28,493 nt of DNA from positions 1-28,493 of the forward strand of contig CAZBKB010000011.1 in the NCBI GenBank assembly GCA_964492425.1, given 5' to 3'. The notes under the pieces are model-generated. The model was not told where the DNA came from, did no database searches, and was given only the letters and a program-made list of their open reading frames with translations. Position numbers and translations under genes: made by a program. This DNA is from LBZV01 sp000993855. GTDB lineage: Bacteria; Patescibacteriota; Microgenomatia; Curtissbacterales; GWA2-41-24. This document shows positions 8,289-16,079 of the stretch, one piece after another (positions within the stretch are counted from its first letter, which is position 1; the number at the start of each line of letters is the position of its first letter).

Positions 8289-9398
8289 CTATGCTATCCA
8301 ATAACCTCTGGTAAATAAAGCTGAGGATATAATCAATAAAGAGAAAAATACAATTAAAATAATTACTTTTTGGTAGTCACCTCTTATTTGTGCAAGAACA
8401 ACGAATATTGGAAATGCAATCAAAATATATCTTGGCATGGATGTCAAGCTACCCGTTAGGGTCGGCGTCAGAATAGATAAAATGCTAAAAATAATCCACT
8501 GTTTATTCATTTTTTTCCAAGCAATAGTAAGTAATATCAGTGCAAAGATTAGTGTAGTTAGCTCGAAAACTGAATTAAAAAGTGTGAGCCCGCTCGTTGT
8601 GAATATCTGTTTAATCCACCTGAAAATAACTTGTGGCAAGAGCACCACTTCAGCAGTAGATCTCCCTTGCCCGAATGCGCTCTGGCTGCTCAGAAAATAC
8701 AGAGAATTATCAAACTTGACCTTTAAATACAGCATGTATGTAATAAGCCCCATTGGAACGATAATAAGTGGGTAAAGAGATAGTTTTTTAATGTTGTTCA
8801 GAGATACAGATAAAAATACACCAACTAATCTTGTAAGTGAAGCAAACGCTCCAAGCATTGATGCAAGCAATATTTTCTCCCTACTTAAAAAATAAAAAGA
8901 CGACGTTAACAATAGAAAAAATAAGCCTTCAGTATAAACAGATCCAAAATAATAAGATGTTGGAAAGGATAGCAAGAATATACATGCCCATAAAGCAGTT
9001 TTTTGATTAAAATTTTCTTTGATTAATTTATAAAAAACCAACAAACCAAGCAAAAAAGTCGTATTTGACAATAATAATGCTGAAATTACAAGGTTAAAGC
9101 CCGTTATTGTTGAGGTGAATTTTATAAGAACCGGGTACAGGGGGAAGAAAGCTTGTGTAAATTGATATGCATAGCCGTCTTTGGCTATTCCAAGGTAATG
9201 TACACCGTCGAAATTTCCAAATGACCAAATAAAGTAAGGTAAATTTGAAGATACTAGCCGCTCATTATAATAAGGGAACTTCGCTCCAAATTCTTGAATA
9301 ATATTTGGAGCGACAAACGCCACGATAAACAAGATTATTCTCCAAATAATAAATAAGCTAATTAATTGAATATATTCTTTTTTGAGTAATTTTCTCAT
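8289..9398 (-). CDS. PIG-V/GPI18-like GT-C mannosyltransferase family protein (GT76-like)
   Basis: The 369-residue polytopic membrane protein has a first helix at about residues 13-30, then a loop with the signature NFDGVHYLGIAKDGY (D64, H67, Y68), followed by QAFFPLYPVLIKF. This W/F-D-G-x-H-Y plus FFPLYP pattern is the hallmark of the PIG-V family, the eukaryotic GPI mannosyltransferase 2, and its bacterial relatives. Later LLSFPTSYYFGSVYTEGLFFLL also fits. It should use a polyprenyl-phosphate sugar, plausibly mannose, outside the membrane; the acceptor is unknown. The downstream flippase and lipid-sugar synthase could supply its donor. It overlaps the GT4 gene upstream by 4 bases. Confidence 0.85.
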   Translation of the reverse strand: MRKLLKKEYIQLISLFIIWRIILFIVAFVAPNIIQEFGAKFPYYNERLVSSNLPYFIWSFGNFDGVHYLGIAKDGYAYQFTQAFFPLYPVLIKFTSTITGFNLVISALLLSNTTFLLGLLVFYKLIKENFNQKTALWACIFLLSFPTSYYFGSVYTEGLFFLLLTSSFYFLSREKILLASMLGAFASLTRLVGVFLSVSLNNIKKLSLYPLIIVPMGLITYMLYLKVKFDNSLYFLSSQSAFGQGRSTAEVVLLPQVIFRWIKQIFTTSGLTLFNSVFELTTLIFALILLTIAWKKMNKQWIIFSILSILTPTLTGSLTSMPRYILIAFPIFVVLAQIRGDYQKVIILIVFFSLLIISSALFTRGYWIA

Positions 9399-10429
9399 TT
9401 ACAAATGACACTATCGTAAACTTCGGTTGTTTGCCTTGTAACATTATTCCAAGTATATTTGGCAGCAAGATTTTGTGAATCTTTTGAGATTTTTTCTCTG
9501 TCTTTTTGGCTTTTTGATAAAAATTTAGTGATTGCATTTTTGATGTCGTCTTTTTTATGTGGATCGAAAAATAAGGCAGTATCATGGCCTATTTCGCTCA
9601 AAGATGAATTATTGGAGCATAATACGGGCGTTCCGCATGCCATACTCTCAAGAACCGGCAGCCCAAAGCCTTCGTAAAAAGAAGGTACAATTGTTGCTGT
9701 AGCCAAATTATAAATTGCACTTAAATCTTTATCAGGAATGTAACCGGTTTTGATTATTTTATTTTTTATCTTGAGTTTTTCAATTTCGCTGTTAATATCT
9801 CTAACTTGCGGGAGGTTTTGATTAAGTAATGCTTTACCTACCAAAACCAGATTGACACGCGTTTTCTTTACTGCGCTGAGCAATCCAATTATATTTTTGT
9901 TCCAATTAACGTCACCAACAAATAAAAAATATTCTTGAGGTAATTTATATTTATTTCTTATATTTTCAAGATAGTTGCTATTTTGCATTGGTTTGAATAC
10001 GGGTGCAGGAGCCAAATAAATAACGTATATTTTATTAAATGGATACCCAAGTATTTTATGGATATCTTGTTTTGATGTGTTCGAGTCGCAAATTACCGCG
10101 TCAGTATTTTTGAGAGCCAATTTTTGAAGAAAAAGGTTATATCTTCCCTTTAGTCCGGCAGGATAATGCTTCTTAAAAACCAATGGAATAACATCATGAA
10201 TGGTGACAACTCTTGGTCTGGTCTTCCTAAATGGTAGTGTATGAAAATATAAATCAAAGTAGGGATAATGGATTAAGTCTGACTCTGGAATGTCTTTGCC
10301 ACTGAAGGTGGTAATCTGTATTTTGCCAGAAATTTTCTTAAGGTCATTCACGAGGTAATTTGTATAAGTGCCGATGCCTCGCACACTCCCGGAGTCATTA
10401 AGTGGAGAGATATCTATTGCTACCTTCAC
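9395..10429 (-). CDS. Glycosyltransferase family 4, mannosyltransferase-like
   Basis: A complete 344-residue GT4 enzyme. MKVAIDISPLNDSGSVRGIG with TYTNYLVNDL is the start seen in O-antigen mannosyltransferases of the WbdB/MtfB kind. Then come VTIHDVIPL, DAVICDSNTSKQDI, the donor-domain entry YFLFVGDVNWNKN, and E-x7-E at E253 to E261 in EGFGLPVLE, followed by SMACGTPVLCSN. The start codon is GTG. A perfect TATAAT lies six bases in front of it, so it may also be expressed from its own leaderless transcript. A 34-base gap separates it from the GT2 gene upstream, one of the few real gaps in this cluster. Mannose specificity is a family-level guess. Confidence 0.9.
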   Translation of the reverse strand: MKVAIDISPLNDSGSVRGIGTYTNYLVNDLKKISGKIQITTFSGKDIPESDLIHYPYFDLYFHTLPFRKTRPRVVTIHDVIPLVFKKHYPAGLKGRYNLFLQKLALKNTDAVICDSNTSKQDIHKILGYPFNKIYVIYLAPAPVFKPMQNSNYLENIRNKYKLPQEYFLFVGDVNWNKNIIGLLSAVKKTRVNLVLVGKALLNQNLPQVRDINSEIEKLKIKNKIIKTGYIPDKDLSAIYNLATATIVPSFYEGFGLPVLESMACGTPVLCSNNSSLSEIGHDTALFFDPHKKDDIKNAITKFLSKSQKDREKISKDSQNLAAKYTWNNVTRQTTEVYDSVICK

Positions 10430-10435
10430 ATAAAA

Positions 10436-10441
10436 ATTATA
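10436..10441 (-). promoter_or_regulatory. Putative -10 box of a leaderless internal promoter
   Basis: A perfect TATAAT on the minus strand sits in the 34-base gap between two genes. Exactly six bases separate it from the GTG start of the GT4 gene, so transcription would begin at or next to the start codon. No convincing -35 hexamer is visible. The same geometry occurs at two other starts in this window. TSS mapping would decide. Confidence 0.4.
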
Positions 10442-10463
10442 TATCAGTGTATACTACGGTGCA

Positions 10464-11237
10464 CTAGATCTTAGTTGATTTATTAGTTAAATACTTAGAG
10501 TATGCGTAAAAGAAATGCGCTCCTGAAAAAAGTGCCCAAATAAATCCTCTAAAACCGTCTTCGTACCCTTTGTGCCGAATATAAATTTTTAGAAAAGTTG
10601 TGATGGGTTTTATTAGTAGATAGTATAAAATATTTAATAAATCTGTTTTAACTTTATTTGACTCAAAATCTATAGCTGTCCTGTCTGTATATCTATTTGC
10701 CCGCTCTAAGTACCTTTGAAAATTGGGATCGGCATAATGCAAGATGTCTTTTGTCAAATTCCCTATTGCTCCATCTATTTTCACTTGTTCATGTACGCTC
10801 ACTTCTGGCAGGATACCTTTGCCATTTCTAAATAGTCTAATTACAGGATCTGGATAAGCACCACCCTTTTTTAAAAATCCTCCCAAGAACCAATTTTTTC
10901 TGTTTATCCAGAATCCATTTTCTTTTGGTTTAGATTTAATTGTATTTATAATTTCTTCTGCTAACTGTTTGGATATAACTTCATCGGCATCGAGAAGAAG
11001 TATCCATTCTGATCTACAGTTTTTAATCGCTATATTTTTATTGATGTGAAACATTGACTGATTAGGTTTTCTGATAACCTTAGCGCCTTGTGATCTTGCA
11101 AGGTCGGGTGTTCTGTCAGTGGACATACCATCCACTACAATGATTTCATTCGCTATATCTTTAACTGACTGTAAACAGTCAACAATGTTAGACTCCTCAT
11201 TGTATGTAGCTATTGCAACAGATAAATTAATTTTCAT
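10464..11237 (-). CDS. GT2 glycosyltransferase, WaaE/KdtX-like
   Basis: This 257-residue GT2 protein begins LSVAIATYNEESNIVDCL, then EIIVVDGMSTD (D36, D41) and the DxD motif LLLDADE (D83, D85). The middle part WINRKNWFLGG, AYPDPVIRLFRNG and VHEQVKIDG is characteristic of the beta-1,4-glucosyltransferase/WaaE subgroup that works on lipopolysaccharide cores. The C-terminal part (FLKIYIRHKGYEDGFRGFIW and a hydrophobic stretch) is likely membrane-associated. A genome of this type is unlikely to make standard LPS, so the acceptor is probably another surface glycan. Its start overlaps the upstream GT-C gene by 11 bases. Confidence 0.9.
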   Translation of the reverse strand: MKINLSVAIATYNEESNIVDCLQSVKDIANEIIVVDGMSTDRTPDLARSQGAKVIRKPNQSMFHINKNIAIKNCRSEWILLLDADEVISKQLAEEIINTIKSKPKENGFWINRKNWFLGGFLKKGGAYPDPVIRLFRNGKGILPEVSVHEQVKIDGAIGNLTKDILHYADPNFQRYLERANRYTDRTAIDFESNKVKTDLLNILYYLLIKPITTFLKIYIRHKGYEDGFRGFIWALFSGAHFFYAYSKYLTNKSTKI

Positions 11238-12828
11238 TTTCCCACGAATATTTTTTGCGGCCTATTTTAATTACTTCGCTGCCATTTGGGTAATATATTG
11301 TGTTTATAAGTTTTAGATCCGGTAAAAAATGGTCTGCAAGGCTTACATAAAGTTCACCTTCGTTTACCTTATTGTTGTTAAATCTAAAATTATATATATT
11401 CGGTTTTAGCGCGGATGCTTGGTAAGCGGTTGGGTCATATTTATTGTAAAAGAGCCAAAATATATAACCTTGCTCTATTGAAGCATCAACATTTATTACG
11501 GGGTACTGGTCTTTTAATTTCATTGATTCGATAACCGTTTCCTTAAATCCGTACATCCAAAATTCAGCTTTATCCCTTGGGTAATGCAGATAATAATTAT
11601 GCAGATATGTGAACAGATAAAAAAGAACGGCTATTGCAAGTGTAACAATTACTAATGTTCTTAGTCTTGCCATGTCCATTGCTGTTTTCATTCCAACGGT
11701 GGCCGCTATTATGAGGCCTACGCTCATAAAAATGCTCCGCACCGCATGCGGGGCTGCGTCGGCCGGTGCGGCGGCTATGGGTGGCGCGAGTAGCCATGCC
11801 AGCGTAACTAAACTCGTTTTGTCATGTTTTTCGATAAATTTATAGAGTCCAATTAATATAAGTGGCATAAAAAATAGGGGGATCATTCCGGAGCCTTCCG
11901 TGTGGTGCCGAAGATTTCTGTCGCCTGAAATAAATAGGAATTCAGGGTTAAAATGTGAAAGATAGTTTTGTAGATAAGTGTTGAAGAGGAGTATTCTTCT
12001 GTTGTGTATTTGTCTTGAAAGAAAAGACTCCGAATCCTGCTGTACATATTTAATAAAATCGTCAGTGCTTACCTTTTGTGCGCCAAGTGATACGGTTTGG
12101 TATCTTTGACGAATGGCTTCGCGCGGGGCGGTGACAAAGAAGGGCGCAATTAAGATTATTGGAATTGTAAAAAATAAGAAAATTATTTTTTTGGGTATGC
12201 TTAAAAATTCCTTTCTGTAAATAATTACGAAGACTGCAAATATAATCGGAATGAATATTCTTGCGGAATGATATGAATAGAAACTTAAGGCAAAAAATGT
12301 GGATGACAAGATGAGAAGCAAGATATTTTTTTTGGCCATTTCCTCTCCTTTGTGTGGTAGAGAATACAGAAGCAGAGTCATAGCGGAGAAACCAGAGAAA
12401 AGTCCGATATTCGATTCGAATCCCACCCGAGAAAAGTGAATGTTCCAGGAAGATATTGCCAGTAGAAATGATGCTATCATCGCGACTTTTTGGCTTGTGA
12501 AGAGTTTCTTGGTGAAGAAATACATAATTAACACCATAAGTGTCCCTAATATGGCGGATGGCAGACGCACAGCAAATTCTGTGAGTCCAAAATATTTAAC
12601 ACTTGGAATGCTTAAGTACATATAAAGCGGCGGTTTGTAATCGTCGAACGAGCGGTTATATAGTGGAAGGAATGTTCCGTATTCGTCTCTGGCGGTTTTT
12701 AAAATGCTATAGGCGTTGTAGCCATTGCTTGCCTCATCCCAATTGATGCTAGGTGGAACTTGCCCCAAGTGATAAAACCTGAATAAAAAGGCTATTACAA
12801 CTATTAGTAAAATATTTTTATATTGCAT
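11227..12828 (-). CDS. GT-C membrane glycosyltransferase (PMT_2/ArnT-like), array member 1
   Basis: A 533-residue polytopic protein. Helix 1 (residues 5-18) is followed by the first outer loop, with the acidic pair D31-E32 in NWDEASNGYNAYSILK and the D62-DYKPPLYMYL motif that mark ArnT/PMT-type enzymes. A second outer loop has QIHNRRILLF and FNPEFLF. Further on are the proline-histidine motif PHAVR, the loop YYLHYPRDKAEFWMYGFK, and a C-terminal soluble part with YIFWLFYNKYDPTAY. It would transfer a sugar from a polyprenyl phosphate outside the membrane. Close paralogs are the proteins encoded at 16054, 18115 and 19595. The segment around the PHAVR motif uses unusually GC-rich alanine codons. 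Overlap with the upstream gene is 11 bases. Confidence 0.88.
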   Translation of the reverse strand: MQYKNILLIVVIAFLFRFYHLGQVPPSINWDEASNGYNAYSILKTARDEYGTFLPLYNRSFDDYKPPLYMYLSIPSVKYFGLTEFAVRLPSAILGTLMVLIMYFFTKKLFTSQKVAMIASFLLAISSWNIHFSRVGFESNIGLFSGFSAMTLLLYSLPHKGEEMAKKNILLLILSSTFFALSFYSYHSARIFIPIIFAVFVIIYRKEFLSIPKKIIFLFFTIPIILIAPFFVTAPREAIRQRYQTVSLGAQKVSTDDFIKYVQQDSESFLSRQIHNRRILLFNTYLQNYLSHFNPEFLFISGDRNLRHHTEGSGMIPLFFMPLILIGLYKFIEKHDKTSLVTLAWLLAPPIAAAPADAAPHAVRSIFMSVGLIIAATVGMKTAMDMARLRTLVIVTLAIAVLFYLFTYLHNYYLHYPRDKAEFWMYGFKETVIESMKLKDQYPVINVDASIEQGYIFWLFYNKYDPTAYQASALKPNIYNFRFNNNKVNEGELYVSLADHFLPDLKLINTIYYPNGSEVIKIGRKKYSWENEN

Positions 12829-14590
12829 CTTGACGTGACTCCGGGTAGAGTCTCAGGCATTCTGTTTTTGATTTGAACCCCCGAGATTCCAAGCAGTTGA
12901 ATAAATCGATGTTTCGCTTCTTATATTGTTCACTCTTAGCCTTATCAATTATATAGGCGCTAGCCGCTAGTGATCCATCAGATAATCTAAAATCTTTATC
13001 TTTAATAAAAATTCTAGAAGGTTCGCATTCGTTGAGATTGATAACTAAATCGAACCGATTATAAATAGTGCTTATCGTGTCGACACATCTATATTTTGTA
13101 AAATAAACGTTCTCTATATTATATTCGCCATTAAAATATTTTCCTTCCTTATTTATTGGGATTTCTAGGACATCTAGCTCATTAAAATATAGATAACTAA
13201 TGTATATGCCTGTCTCACCTGTTAGGCCGACGCGATCGTATATATTCTTATTTTGATCTAAGTATTTAGATATTTCTTTATTTTCGTAATTTCTGTGAAA
13301 AGGTTCGTGGAGCGGCGATAGAATGAAGTATTGAAGAATAAAGAAGCAAGAATACCAAGCAAATATACCCACCCCAATAAATGTAAATGCTTTATGAAAT
13401 TTTATATTCATGAATATCATATAAAGACCCAGCGCCGCTAGTATTTGTACGTAAGGTATTAGATATATTGCTCGATGAAAATTTGGGAAATCTTCAAAAG
13501 TTATTGCTGATGGTAGGGGCGCAATTATAATGACCAACGTAACAAAAATTAGTTGTTTGATTTTTTTTCGCACGAAAAAATAAATTCCAACCAGGGCGAA
13601 TAGATATTCAAATGGGGTGATAAAGCCAATGTTTGATATTTGGTAGCGAATCGGCCGAGCATCATCGAATAACAAAATTTGTGGTGAGTAAAAACTGAGA
13701 TGCCTTTTTAAAATGTCAGACGAATATGCGACGATTTTATTGTGAAATATTCTGACGAAGACTGGATTCAAACCTATCGTCCCAGCTTCAGTAACCTGCT
13801 CGTTTAGTGCACGTTGTACTTCTGGGAATGAAAACGTACTTACCTGGCTGAACCTACCAGCCGTTTTATTTGTTGTTAAAAAGTAAAAAAGCGGAAAGAT
13901 AATAAATATGATTAGTGGAATCAAAATAATAATTGTACGACTTTTAATAATGAGCTTAATTCCACCAAAGGATTGAGTAATTAAAAACACCATAGTTATA
14001 ATAGGTATCATCATTCTTGAAATTTGATATGTGAAAAAGCTGGCTACCCATAATAGATAAATTATTGGGAGCTTAATAATATTTTTATTCTCAATATAGC
14101 AATATAAGAAATATATTGATGTTAGAACAAATGACATTTCAATAATAGCGTCGGAGCTGGCTCTGGAGAAAATGATGTGAAATGGCGATACGGCTAAAAA
14201 ACTGGCTGCAATATGGGAGATACTCTTACTCTTAAATATTTTTAAAGTTAGTAAATAAGTAATAAGTACCGAGTAAACCCCAAAAATTGCGGCAGGCAAT
14301 CTTGCGGCTACAATTGTATTTCCAAGGATTTTGATAAAAGGCACAATCAAATAACTATGCAATGCCGGCCTAAAATCCCCAAAATAATCGATATCCAGCG
14401 GCAGGAACTCCCCATTAACGTTTTTTAAATGTTCAGATATTAGAAAACCGTTATATGCGGCCTGTGCTTCGTCAAAGTGAAAACCATAGGGTATGTCTGA
14501 AAGGTTGTAAAGGCGAAGAATTGATGCAACAGCTAAAATTAAGACCAATTTAATGTTATCTAAAAATAATTTATTGGGGAATGATTTCAT
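12818..14590 (-). CDS. GT-C membrane glycosyltransferase (PMT_2/ArnT-like), divergent array member 2
   Basis: At 590 residues this is the longest protein in the window. It follows the same plan as its neighbours: helix 1, then D40-E41 in FHFDEAQAAYNGFLI, and a second loop motif FGDFRPALHSYL. The usual KPP is thus RPA here. The outer loop FHNKIVAYSS with YSPQILLFDDARP corresponds to the HN and P-x-FLF motifs of the paralogs, and FPNFHRAIYLIP replaces the PHAxR motif. The extended C-terminal soluble part (after about residue 430) is rich in charged residues and contains several cysteines (YRCVDT, NECEPS, NCLESR, TECLRL). AAGG lies 5 bases before the start. Substrates unknown; changed motif residues suggest a different specificity. 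Confidence 0.82.
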   Translation of the reverse strand: MKSFPNKLFLDNIKLVLILAVASILRLYNLSDIPYGFHFDEAQAAYNGFLISEHLKNVNGEFLPLDIDYFGDFRPALHSYLIVPFIKILGNTIVAARLPAAIFGVYSVLITYLLTLKIFKSKSISHIAASFLAVSPFHIIFSRASSDAIIEMSFVLTSIYFLYCYIENKNIIKLPIIYLLWVASFFTYQISRMMIPIITMVFLITQSFGGIKLIIKSRTIIILIPLIIFIIFPLFYFLTTNKTAGRFSQVSTFSFPEVQRALNEQVTEAGTIGLNPVFVRIFHNKIVAYSSDILKRHLSFYSPQILLFDDARPIRYQISNIGFITPFEYLFALVGIYFFVRKKIKQLIFVTLVIIIAPLPSAITFEDFPNFHRAIYLIPYVQILAALGLYMIFMNIKFHKAFTFIGVGIFAWYSCFFILQYFILSPLHEPFHRNYENKEISKYLDQNKNIYDRVGLTGETGIYISYLYFNELDVLEIPINKEGKYFNGEYNIENVYFTKYRCVDTISTIYNRFDLVINLNECEPSRIFIKDKDFRLSDGSLAASAYIIDKAKSEQYKKRNIDLFNCLESRGFKSKTECLRLYPESRQDAI

Positions 14591-16079
14591 ATAACCTTAA
14601 GTAACTATCTCCTATTCCTTTTTGGTAAGATCCAATTAATCTAAGTTTGGGGCTGTTTATTGGTTTTTGAGTTTGGTTAAAAATTACATAAGTTTTACCG
14701 TGTTTTGCCATTTGAATTATTTGATTGGGTAAATCATCGGAATTTAGAGGCCAAAAAGCATGGATTTGCACGTTTGTATTTTGATAAAAATATATATTTA
14801 GGGCGAATGGTAAAAGTCCAAATGTTCCTTCGGTAGCAACATATACTACTTTATCTTTAGATTCTAATTTTAAGATTTCGATAACTTCCTCTACACCATA
14901 TCCTGCAGGCCAACTGTTTAAGTACTGATCCGAATCATTTTGAGGAATATCAGCAGAAGTTGGACGGGTAAGAATCTTTGTTGAGTTTATAGTTGGCAAT
15001 AAAAGCAAAGCTGCTAGGGTAAAATATTTTAGGATTTTTGTGATATTTAATTTTTTCTGCAGATAGATTACACAAAAGGCAATAAGAATAATTATATAAG
15101 GTGTGTAAAACAAAACAAATCGAGCGTACAACACTTTATTGAAAAACAATTCAGCAAAAAATGGTACAGAAATTAGAATAAGCAGATAAAAACCTTCAAA
15201 GTTTCTTTTATATATTACAAGTAAAATCGAGATTGTAAAAATTAGAAAAAGTGGTAGTGAAAGGTATGTAATGAGCCAACCAGCAATTGCTGAAAAATTA
15301 GAAAAAAAATGTGCAAATGGATCTTGAATAACTTCTTGTGGTGATCTGATAAATTCTAAATTTTTTCTAGCTATTAAATAAAAGAGTGGTGATAGTCTAA
15401 GAGAGTTGTAAATGAGAATTGAAAGTGTAACTGTGACAAGTGACAAGGGGAACCATTTAATAATTCTTTCTATAAAGTTTTTTTTATCAAATAGAATTAA
15501 ACTTGAAGGCAGCAAATACAGAAAGAAATTACCAGACGATTTGGTTAATGTGGCTAAACCTATGGCAAAGCCGTTAAGTAGTGCAAACCCTAAATCTGCC
15601 TTTTTGGCCAATCTTGTTGAAAAATAAACGGCATATAACCCTAACATTGTTAAAAGCGAATCAAAAAGGGCAAGGCGGTCATAAAGCAGTGTGAATGGAA
15701 GTAGTAAATAGAAAACTGTTGCCAGTTTTGCAACTTTTTCCTCAAACAAATTTTTAGATAATAAATATATTCCAAACATTGAACCAAAACCTGATAGAGT
15801 AGACACAAGCCTTGTTGCTATTAGTGGATCCTCGACGAATTTCTGCAATACAGCAGCCAGCCAAATAAATAATGGCTGTTTGCCATCTTCCAGCGATATA
15901 AAGCGGTGTTGGGGATCGTGTAGGGCAACCTGTGCCCAATAGCTGTAAATTGCCTCGTCGGTAAAAATTGGTATAACCTTTAAATTTATTAAACGAGTGA
16001 TACCATACAAAATAATTACGCAACACCAAAATACTAAATTATTTTTGTTTAATTTAAATTTCACTTTTTCCAATATCAA
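14571..16079 (-). CDS. GT-C membrane glycosyltransferase (PMT_2/GT39-like)
   Basis: The 502-residue polytopic protein is closer to canonical PMT_2 proteins than the array around it. The first outer loop reads IPIFTDEAIYSYWAQVAL (D41-E42), then LEDGKQPLFIWLAAVLQK, where KQPLF takes the place of KPPLY. ARLVSTLSGFGSMFGIYLL is the typical second helix. About ten hydrophobic segments precede a C-terminal soluble part with WPAGYGVEEVIEIL and VYVATEGTFGLLPF, a pattern seen in many bacterial relatives. It would use a lipid-phosphate sugar outside the membrane. It lacks the HN-x-R and PHAxR signatures shared by the other array members, so it is probably from a separate branch. Overlap with the upstream gene is 26 bases. 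Confidence 0.87.
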   Translation of the reverse strand: MILEKVKFKLNKNNLVFWCCVIILYGITRLINLKVIPIFTDEAIYSYWAQVALHDPQHRFISLEDGKQPLFIWLAAVLQKFVEDPLIATRLVSTLSGFGSMFGIYLLSKNLFEEKVAKLATVFYLLLPFTLLYDRLALFDSLLTMLGLYAVYFSTRLAKKADLGFALLNGFAIGLATLTKSSGNFFLYLLPSSLILFDKKNFIERIIKWFPLSLVTVTLSILIYNSLRLSPLFYLIARKNLEFIRSPQEVIQDPFAHFFSNFSAIAGWLITYLSLPLFLIFTISILLVIYKRNFEGFYLLILISVPFFAELFFNKVLYARFVLFYTPYIIILIAFCVIYLQKKLNITKILKYFTLAALLLLPTINSTKILTRPTSADIPQNDSDQYLNSWPAGYGVEEVIEILKLESKDKVVYVATEGTFGLLPFALNIYFYQNTNVQIHAFWPLNSDDLPNQIIQMAKHGKTYVIFNQTQKPINSPKLRLIGSYQKGIGDSYLRLYEIIPQ

